This document shows positions 62,398 to 64,000 of a stretch of DNA of 64,000 nt, in pieces. The notes beneath the pieces are model-generated. The model saw only the letters and a list, made by a program, of their open reading frames with translations. It had not been told where the DNA came from and did not search any database. This stretch comes from Nocardioides dokdonensis FR1436 (GTDB taxonomy: Bacteria > Actinomycetota > Actinomycetes > Propionibacteriales > Nocardioidaceae). Numbering within the stretch: position 1 is the first letter of the stretch; every line of letters begins with the position of its first letter. Where the stretch lies: contig NZ_CP015079.1 of the NCBI RefSeq assembly GCF_001653335.1, positions 682,001 through 746,000 on the forward strand, read 5' to 3'. The translations under genes and the position numbers were made by a program.

Positions 62398-64000
62398 TCA
62401 CACCTCTTCGACCGAGCTGGGCTCGCGACGCGACAGGTCGATGCCGAGCTCCTCGGCGGCGCGGAAGACGTCTTCCTCCGCGTCGCGCAGCTCGATGCTG
62501 GTGCCGTCCTGGGAGAGGACCTCCACGTTCAGGCACAGCGACTGCATCTCCTTGACGAGCACCTTGAACGACTCCGGGATGCCGGAGTCGGGGATGTTCT
62601 CGCCCTTGACGATCGCCTCGTAGACCTTGACGCGACCAGGCACGTCGTCGGACTTGATCGTCAGCAGCTCCTGCAGGGCGTAGGCGGCGCCGTACGCCTC
62701 CATCGCCCAGACCTCCATCTCGCCGAACCGCTGGCCACCGAACTGGGCCTTGCCGCCCAGGGGCTGCTGCGTGATCATCGAGTACGGGCCGGTGCTGCGC
62801 GCGTGGATCTTGTCGTCCACGAGGTGGTGCAGCTTCAGGATGTACATGTAGCCGACCGAGACCGGGTCCGGGAACGGCTCGCCCGAGCGACCGTCGAACA
62901 GGTCGGCCTTGCCGGTGCCGTCGATCATCCGCACGCCGTCGCGGTTGGGGATCGTCGAGCCGAGCAGGCCGATGATCTCGTCCTCGCGCGCACCGTCGAA
63001 GACCGGAGTCGCGACCTTGGTGCGCGGCTCCGCCTTCTCGGCGTGGATCTTGATCAACCGCTGCTTCCAGTCGGTGTCCGAGGTGTCCTCGGCGAGGTCG
63101 AGGTCCCAACCCTGCTGGGCCAGCCAGCCGAGGTGGAGCTCGAGGATCTGACCGATGTTCATCCGTCGCGGCACACCCAGCGGGTTGAGCACGACGTCGA
63201 CCGGGGTGCCGTCCTCCATGAACGGCATGTCCTCGATCGGCAGGATCTTGGCGATGACACCCTTGTTGCCGTGGCGTCCGGCGAGCTTGTCGCCCACCGA
63301 GATCTTGCGCTTCTGGGCCACGTAGACGCGGACCAGCTGGTTGACGCCCGGAGGCAGCTCGTCGCCGTCCTCGCGGTCGAAGACGCGCACGCCGATGACC
63401 GTGCCGGACTCACCGTGCGGCACCTTCATCGAGGTGTCGCGCACCTCGCGCGCCTTCTCGCCGAAGATCGCGCGCAGCAGGCGCTCCTCGGGGGTCAGCT
63501 CGGTCTCGCCCTTGGGCGTGACCTTGCCGACCAGGATGTCCCCGGTCACGACCTCGGCACCGATGCGGATGATGCCGCGCTCGTCGAGGTCGGCCAGACC
63601 CTCCTCGGAGATGTTCGGGATGTCCCGCGTGATCTCCTCGGGGCCCAGCTTGGTGTCGCGGGCGTCGACCTCGTGCTCCTCGATGTGGATCGAGGTGAGG
63701 ACGTCCTCCTGCACCAGGCGCTGGGAGAGGATGATCGCGTCCTCGTAGTTGTGACCCTGCCACGGCATGAAGGCGACGAGCAGGTTGGTGCCCAGCGCCA
63801 TCTCGGCCTCGTCGGTGCAGGGGCCGTCGGCGATCGGGCTGCCGACCTCGAGGCGGTCACCCTCGACGACCAGCGGACGCTGGTTGATGCAGGTGCCCTG
63901 GTTGGAGCGGCGGAACTTCGCGAGCTTGTACGACGAGTAGCTGCCGTCGTCGTTCATGGTCTCGACGAGGTCGGCGGAGACGTCCTTGACGACTCCGGCC
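62398..64000 (-). CDS. rpoB: DNA-directed RNA polymerase subunit beta, C-terminal part
   Basis: About 534 C-terminal residues; the gene continues beyond the window edge. [11 protein letters not shown], the active-site stretch [19 protein letters not shown] and [19 protein letters not shown] are conserved. [19 protein letters not shown] and [17 protein letters not shown] lie near the C-terminus. The stop lies 89 bp before rpoC in the same operon. The rifampicin region is further upstream, outside the visible part. Confidence 0.98.
   Translation of the reverse strand, partial: AGVVKDVSADLVETMNDDGSYSSYKLAKFRRSNQGTCINQRPLVVEGDRLEVGSPIADGPCTDEAEMALGTNLLVAFMPWQGHNYEDAIILSQRLVQEDVLTSIHIEEHEVDARDTKLGPEEITRDIPNISEEGLADLDERGIIRIGAEVVTGDILVGKVTPKGETELTPEERLLRAIFGEKAREVRDTSMKVPHGESGTVIGVRVFDREDGDELPPGVNQLVRVYVAQKRKISVGDKLAGRHGNKGVIAKILPIEDMPFMEDGTPVDVVLNPLGVPRRMNIGQILELHLGWLAQQGWDLDLAEDTSDTDWKQRLIKIHAEKAEPRTKVATPVFDGAREDEIIGLLGSTIPNRDGVRMIDGTGKADLFDGRSGEPFPDPVSVGYMYILKLHHLVDDKIHARSTGPYSMITQQPLGGKAQFGGQRFGEMEVWAMEAYGAAYALQELLTIKSDDVPGRVKVYEAIVKGENIPDSGIPESFKVLVKEMQSLCLNVEVLSQDGTSIELRDAEEDVFRAAEELGIDLSRREPSSVEEV

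Overview
The window is a high-GC chromosomal segment of an actinobacterium, most likely Nocardioides or a near relative. Evidence: nearly all codons end in G or C, GTG starts are frequent, genes are often joined by ATGA or GTGA overlaps, and several families are typical of the group (MenJ-like reductase, DUF222/HNH nuclease, LCP protein). The gene order around 2.2-12.4 kb matches the mycobacterial/corynebacterial cluster mscL - ruc (FmdB-type) - 5-FTHF cyclo-ligase - UGPase - glp - rimJ - glpR. No phage, transposase or CRISPR array was seen.

Layout. 1-1.9 kb: two acyl-CoA dehydrogenase genes (the downstream one cut by the window edge) behind a 17-bp palindrome, then a small zinc-ribbon gene. 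2.07-2.15 kb: tRNA-Ala(CGC) with an intrinsic terminator. 2.2-8.1 kb: UGPase, glp, moaC, moaB, rimJ and glpR in one direction with overlaps, and the cyclo-ligase divergent. 8.1-13.8 kb: a penicillin-acylase family protein, a Ruc-like redox chaperone gene behind a CIRCE-like box, an SAF protein, mscL and an LCP protein. 13.9-20.3 kb: tRNA-Arg(CCT) overlapped by a reading frame, a degenerate ArsR-SRPBCC fusion, a type II restriction-modification pair, an enoyl-reductase-like protein, DUF2277 and a sirtuin. 20.3-28.8 kb: DtxR/IdeR-type regulator, photolyase, hotdog protein, GH13 glucosidase, an MFS-MarR pair with an unusual leader containing a 12-codon ORF, and a SoxR/questin-oxidase divergent pair. 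28.8-41.9 kb: an HNH nuclease and ordinary metabolic genes (pdxH, citrate synthase, serC), followed by topoisomerase IB, macro-domain and DUF202 genes. 42-46.2 kb: a hydroxyacid-oxoacid transhydrogenase next to a YdiJ-like FAD/Fe-S dehydrogenase, plus a 30-residue membrane protein gene. 46.4-55.9 kb: a secreted GH5 glycanase followed by seven tightly coupled genes for a putative exopolysaccharide machine. 55.9-64 kb: acyltransferase, MenJ-like reductase, a small acidic protein, then rpoC and the 3' part of rpoB.

The most interesting unit is 46.4-55.9 kb. It contains an MshEN-domain family 2 glycosyltransferase (a domain that binds c-di-GMP in other proteins), a GT-C-like membrane protein, a Pro-Glu/coiled-coil linker protein, two lipoproteins (one a PstS-like fold with an inserted coiled coil) and a duplicated-domain secreted protein. 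All are joined by 1- or 4-bp overlaps. Also worth attention are the leader-peptide region upstream of the MFS exporter, the CIRCE-like/Ruc pairing, the moaC-moaB genes inside the glp/glpR division cluster, and the transhydrogenase/dehydrogenase pair that could form a D-2-hydroxyglutarate cycle.
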